Assembly: GCF_050271975.1 (NCBI RefSeq)
Contig: NZ_CP189850.1
Span: 124,001 to 188,000 of the forward strand
DNA length: 64,000 bases
Source: Litorimonas sp947503715
Lineage (GTDB): Bacteria > Pseudomonadota > Alphaproteobacteria > Caulobacterales > Maricaulaceae
Direction of reading: 5' to 3'
This document shows, in pieces, positions 60,738-64,000 of this stretch. How positions within the stretch are numbered: the stretch's first letter is position 1; each line of letters opens with the position of its first letter. The notes below the pieces were generated by a model that saw nothing but the letters and a program-made list of their open reading frames with translations, was not told where the DNA came from and made no database searches. The position numbers and the translations under genes are program-made.

Positions 60738-61136
60738 ATGACAACTTTTGGAATCGTCGGCTTTTACATTGCCCTGAATATGATCCTCGCGCCCATCCTG
60801 ATGTTCCGCGTCGGGCAGGTGCGGTTGGGTAAGAAAATCAATCTCGGCGACGGCGGCGATGACCTAATGGTATCCCGTATTCGGGCGCATGGGAACTTTA
60901 CGGAAAATGCACCGCTCGCCCTGCTAGGGCTTTTGGCTATCGCCTTCCTAAACGGGAATGCCATCGCTCTCCATGTCTTTGGCGCAGCCTTCTTTATTGG
61001 ACGCATTCTACACGCGATGGGTATGGCAGGCAGCTTTGGGCAAGGCCGCTTAGTCGGCACATTGACGACATTACTCGTCTATTTCGGGCAGGCAATTTAC
61101 ATCCTCTATCTCGTTTTTACGTTTAACGCCGTCTAG
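60738..61136 (+). CDS. MAPEG-family membrane protein
   Basis: 132 residues, four membrane segments, with the MAPEG pattern RIRAHGNFTENAPLALLGLL and FGAAFFIGRILHAMGM. Related to microsomal glutathione transferases, often with glutathione-dependent activity. It begins 18 bp after the DsbA-like gene and ends nine bases before pmbA. Confidence 0.93.
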   Translation: MTTFGIVGFYIALNMILAPILMFRVGQVRLGKKINLGDGGDDLMVSRIRAHGNFTENAPLALLGLLAIAFLNGNAIALHVFGAAFFIGRILHAMGMAGSFGQGRLVGTLTTLLVYFGQAIYILYLVFTFNAV

Positions 61137-61145
61137 GAACTCATC

Positions 61146-62510
61146 TTGCCAACATCTGACCCGATAACATCGGATGCGTTATACCCAACGCTGAAATCGC
61201 TCCTACGTGAAGCCAAACTAGCTGGTGCTGAAACAGCGGACGCCATCGCCACCCACGGTCGGAGCCTCGGCATCGCCGTGCGTGAAAATGCGCTGGAAGA
61301 TGTGGATAGCAGCGAGGGTAAGGATATCGGCCTGCGCGTCATGGTTGGGAAACGCCAAGCCTGCGTCTCATCATCTGACCTCTCGAAGCAAAGTCTGAAA
61401 GCGTTGGCCGAACGCGCCGTAGCCATGGCGAAACTCGCGCCGGAAGACCCGTGGTGCGGTTTGGCCGATCCTGAGCGTCTCGCCCAACCCGGACAAGGCG
61501 AAGCCCTGGATGTTTACGATACAACCGAACTCGACCCCGCAACCCTCAAATCCCGTGCCCATGAATTGGAGGCCGCGACCCTGTCGATCAAAGGCGTCGC
61601 GCAAGCCGAAGGCGCGAATGCGAGCTGGTCGACGAGCGCCATGGCCTATGCGACCTCACACGGCTTTCTCGACGGCTGGCGGGCGAGCCGTCACGGTCTC
61701 TCCGTCTCCGCCATCGCGGAATCCGGTGGCGCGATGGAGCGCGATTATGATTATGAGAGCACACGCTATTTCGACGCCCTGCCTGATCCCGCCTCTATCG
61801 GGCACACCGCCGGACGCCGTGCGGTTGCGCGATTAGGCAGCCGTCAAATTGCCTCCAGTGCCATGCCCGTTATTTTTGACGAACGCGTGGCAGCCTCATT
61901 GATCGCGTCTCTTCTCGGCGCGATTTCCGGTCCGTCCATCACGCGCGGCGTGTCCTTTCTAAAGGATAAATTAAATACGGAAATTTTCTCTCCGCATATT
62001 CAAATTGTTGATGACCCTTTACTCAAACGCGGCAACGGTTCCCGCCCTTGGGACGGGGAGGGCCTGGTCGTTCAGAAACAGCATATTGTTGAAGATGGTG
62101 TCTTGAAAACATGGCTGCTGAATTGCGCGAGTGCGCGTCAGCTGGGTATGACATCCACGGGTCACGCGACGCGTGGCTTGGGCAGCCCGCCAGGTGTCAG
62201 CGCGACCAATACTTGGCTGGTTCCCGGCGAAAAAACGCCCGAGGCATTAGCCGCTGCAATGGGAGAAGGCTTCCTGATTTCTGAAATGTTCGGACCCAGC
62301 CTCAATTCAAATACGGGCGATTACTCCGTTGGAGTCTCGGGCTTTAAAATTGAGAATGGCCTACGCGCGTTTCCCGTCAGCGAAGTCACGATTGCGGGTA
62401 ACCTGCTCGATATGTACCGCACGATGATCCCGGCCAATGATTTGAAAATGGACAGCGCGACCTGTTCACCGTCGCTCCTCGTGGAAGGTCTGACCCTTGC
62501 CGGATCTTGA
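61146..62510 (+). CDS. pmbA: TldD/PmbA metalloprotease subunit
   Basis: 454 residues from a TTG start with AGGA six bases before it. PmbA-type features: THGRSLGIAVRENALEDVDS, GRRAVARLGSRQIASSAMPV, and the C-terminal TRGLGSPPGVSATNTWLVPG and NSNTGDYSVGVSGFKIENG. With TldD it cuts peptides, for example in microcin and antitoxin turnover. tldD is not in the window. It overlaps the next gene by 14 bp. Confidence 0.93.
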   Translation: MPTSDPITSDALYPTLKSLLREAKLAGAETADAIATHGRSLGIAVRENALEDVDSSEGKDIGLRVMVGKRQACVSSSDLSKQSLKALAERAVAMAKLAPEDPWCGLADPERLAQPGQGEALDVYDTTELDPATLKSRAHELEAATLSIKGVAQAEGANASWSTSAMAYATSHGFLDGWRASRHGLSVSAIAESGGAMERDYDYESTRYFDALPDPASIGHTAGRRAVARLGSRQIASSAMPVIFDERVAASLIASLLGAISGPSITRGVSFLKDKLNTEIFSPHIQIVDDPLLKRGNGSRPWDGEGLVVQKQHIVEDGVLKTWLLNCASARQLGMTSTGHATRGLGSPPGVSATNTWLVPGEKTPEALAAAMGEGFLISEMFGPSLNSNTGDYSVGVSGFKIENGLRAFPVSEVTIAGNLLDMYRTMIPANDLKMDSATCSPSLLVEGLTLAGS

Positions 62511-63603
62511 TCCAAGCTGCTGCTTGCCGTCGGAAGATTTGGCCCTGATACGCGACGCGGTGCGGGAAGCGGGCGCGATTGCCAAAGCCGCTTTCATCGC
62601 CAATGACGCAAAAGTCTGGGATAAGGAAAAAGGCCATCCCGTCACGGATGCCGATATTGCCGTAAATGATTATCTGCTTGAGACCTTACGCGCCGCCCGT
62701 CCGGGTTATGGTTGGTTATCGGAAGAAACCAAGGACGACCATTCGCGCCATGCCTGTCCGCGCACATTTGTCGTCGACCCGATTGACGGCACCCGCGCTT
62801 TCATTGACCGCACCCCGAACTTCGCCGTGTCCGTCGCCGTGATTGAAAAAGGACGCTCTATCGCGGGTGTCGTTTTCAATCCGATGAAGGATGAGTTTTT
62901 TGAAGCCAGTTTGGGCGGCGGCGCGTGGCTGAACGGCGAACACATCAACGCCAGCGATCCTGCCTCTATCGAGAACATCAACATGGTCGGCTATCCTCGA
63001 AAATTCCGACGATTGGGCTTTCCGGATATGAATGTGACGGTCGCAAACTCCATGGCGTATCGCATGGTTCTGGTCGCCTGTGGCAAGGCGGATGCCACCA
63101 TCGCTTTCACGCCAAAATCTGATTGGGATGTGGCGGCCGCGAGCCTCATCGCCAATGAAGCCAGCGCTGTCGTCACAGATATTCGCGGCGAGGTCCCGCA
63201 TTTTGATACGGAAAGCACATCCGGATTGGGCGTGATTTGTGCTGGCCCGACGCTGCACGCTTTGTTATTGGCGGCGGTGAAACCGCATTTGGCGCAATTC
63301 GCCAAAGGCAGAGATTTTAAATTTTTGGGGACCCGTATGGCCGACCGTAAAAAAGAAACATCCGAGATGAAATCGGTTCAACTCCTCCATATCGTGATGG
63401 GCGGCGAGTTAGTCGATCCGAACCGGACGGAATTCAAGGACCTGAAAGCGGTCGATTTTGTCGGCGCCTATGCCAATTTTGAAGACGCCCGCAAGGCGTG
63501 GAAATCCGCCGCGCAACGCACCGTCGATAACGCGCATATGCGCTATTTCATCCTCCACGCCCATGACCTGCTCGACCCCGATGGGGACGGCATTATTGGC
63601 TAG
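62497..63603 (+). CDS. Inositol-monophosphatase/CysQ-like phosphatase fused to DUF4170
   Basis: 368 residues from a TTG start inside pmbA. Residues 1-280 are the IMPase fold with the metal sites SEETKDD, VVDPIDGTRAF and SDWDVAAA; the CysQ branch removes 3'-phosphate from PAP. Residues about 290-365 (LLHIVMGGELVDPNRTEFKD, TVDNAHMRYFILHAHDLLDP) match DUF4170, which is usually a separate gene. An internal ATG at 63337 (codon 281) has GGGGA well placed before it, so a separate DUF4170 product could also be made. Confidence 0.88.
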   Translation: MPDLDPSCCLPSEDLALIRDAVREAGAIAKAAFIANDAKVWDKEKGHPVTDADIAVNDYLLETLRAARPGYGWLSEETKDDHSRHACPRTFVVDPIDGTRAFIDRTPNFAVSVAVIEKGRSIAGVVFNPMKDEFFEASLGGGAWLNGEHINASDPASIENINMVGYPRKFRRLGFPDMNVTVANSMAYRMVLVACGKADATIAFTPKSDWDVAAASLIANEASAVVTDIRGEVPHFDTESTSGLGVICAGPTLHALLLAAVKPHLAQFAKGRDFKFLGTRMADRKKETSEMKSVQLLHIVMGGELVDPNRTEFKDLKAVDFVGAYANFEDARKAWKSAAQRTVDNAHMRYFILHAHDLLDPDGDGIIG

Positions 63604-63607
63604 ACCC

Positions 63608-64000
63608 ATGACGGATCGCCAACGCATTGCGCGACTATGGCGAGATTATCTCTGGCCGCAAAAAGGGCGTTTGATACTCGCCTTCTTTTTCATGGCGATC
63701 TTCGCCGCGGCAACGGCGGGCTATGTTTATCTCATTAGCCTGATCATTGATGCCGCTAACGCATTGGACGATTCCGGCGATGCTTTTGCGCAAGCCAGAT
63801 CCTACGCCCTCATCATCCTGCCCGTCATTCTGGGCCTGACCCTGACGGCGGCGATTGGCGGATATATCCAGCGCATCCTGACGAATTCTCTCGCCCTCAA
63901 CACGGTCGGGCAGATGCAGACCGAGATGTTGCAGGCCGCGCAAAGGCGCGACTATGCCGATTTCGCGGAAGAGCCGACGGGTAACCTCATCGCGAAATTT
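63608..64000 (+). CDS. ABC-type exporter (MsbA-like), 5' part (cut by window edge)
   Basis: The first 131 residues of an ABC transporter with a fused transmembrane domain: RLWRDYLWPQKGRLILAFFF is followed by two membrane segments, and QMQTEMLQAAQRRDYADFAE is the coupling region typical of MsbA-type half-transporters. The frame is open to the right edge. MsbA flips lipid A; the substrate here is not proven. It starts four bases after the fusion gene stop, in the same direction. Confidence 0.85.
   Translation, partial: MTDRQRIARLWRDYLWPQKGRLILAFFFMAIFAAATAGYVYLISLIIDAANALDDSGDAFAQARSYALIILPVILGLTLTAAIGGYIQRILTNSLALNTVGQMQTEMLQAAQRRDYADFAEEPTGNLIAKF

Overview
The window reads as one contiguous chromosomal segment of an alphaproteobacterium, most likely a stalked or prosthecate marine lineage near Maricaulales/Hyphomonadales (Robiginitomaculum, Algimonas or Litorimonas type). 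This placement is inferred from gene content, not from a database search. It rests on a complete Cpa/Tad pilus locus, an EipA (DUF1134) envelope protein, a CysQ-type phosphatase joined to DUF4170, PmbA, NudC and UbiA of alphaproteobacterial type, a short 4.5S-type SRP RNA, and several TTAA-N7-TTAA boxes of the CtrA cell-cycle regulator. Coding density is high. No rRNA, tRNA, CRISPR array, complete insertion sequence or prophage was seen.

Layout. 1-2.5 kb: end of a polysaccharide flippase gene and a convergent GMC oxidoreductase. 2.6-5.0 kb: a three-gene chemotaxis-like unit (degenerate CheA-like protein, CheY-like receiver, CheR-like methyltransferase) behind a near-consensus CtrA box. 5.1-9.3 kb: pheS and pheT with an unknown membrane-anchored gene between them. 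9.3-10.0 kb: a non-coding stretch rich in inverted repeats. 10-15.4 kb: a saccharopine-dehydrogenase/DUF4166 protein, eipA with a CtrA box, membrane proteins, an acyltransferase and a fatty acid hydroxylase. 15.5-17.3 kb: lepA. 17.3-19.3 kb: an AT-rich islet with a lipoprotein, a DUF2158 protein and a HAD phosphatase. 19.3-22.4 kb: small unknowns, tandem paralogous lipoproteins, an AhpD-like protein and an MscS-type channel. 22.4-27.9 kb: an SDR, a ferritin-like/CDGSH iron-sulfur operon, a VOC protein and an algal-type vanadium haloperoxidase-like protein.

28-39.3 kb is mostly housekeeping: DEAD-box helicase, DoxX, BON-MscS channel, SRP RNA, an outer-membrane barrel, NudC, a YHS protein, PheA, membrane cytochrome c, an NlpC/P60 peptidase, a MarR regulator, an acyltransferase and an M17 aminopeptidase. 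39.4-52.4 kb is the Tad/Flp pilus locus: a TadD-like lipoprotein, then on the minus strand two Flp pilins, CpaA, and CpaB-CpaC-CpaD-CpaE-CpaF-TadB-TadC, and on the plus strand a stand-alone CpaC-N-type protein and two TadE/TadG pseudopilins. Four CtrA-like boxes flank this locus, so pilus building is probably tied to the cell cycle.

52.4-64 kb: a tyrosine phosphatase, nrdB behind a pair of NrdR-type boxes, a long non-coding stretch, rsmE and ubiA divergent from a 32-bp REP-like inverted repeat, an exported MsrB, a candidate small RNA with an 11-nt match to the 16S anti-Shine-Dalgarno, a ZIP transporter, a MarR regulator, a secreted unknown, and a run of genes (DsbA-like, MAPEG, pmbA, cysQ-DUF4170, ABC exporter) that continues off the right edge.

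The most unusual items are the degenerate chemotaxis-like triad, the ferritin-like/CDGSH pair, the haloperoxidase with a changed vanadate-pocket serine, the composition break inside ubiA, the CysQ-DUF4170 fusion, and the candidate RNA at 57.99-58.17 kb.
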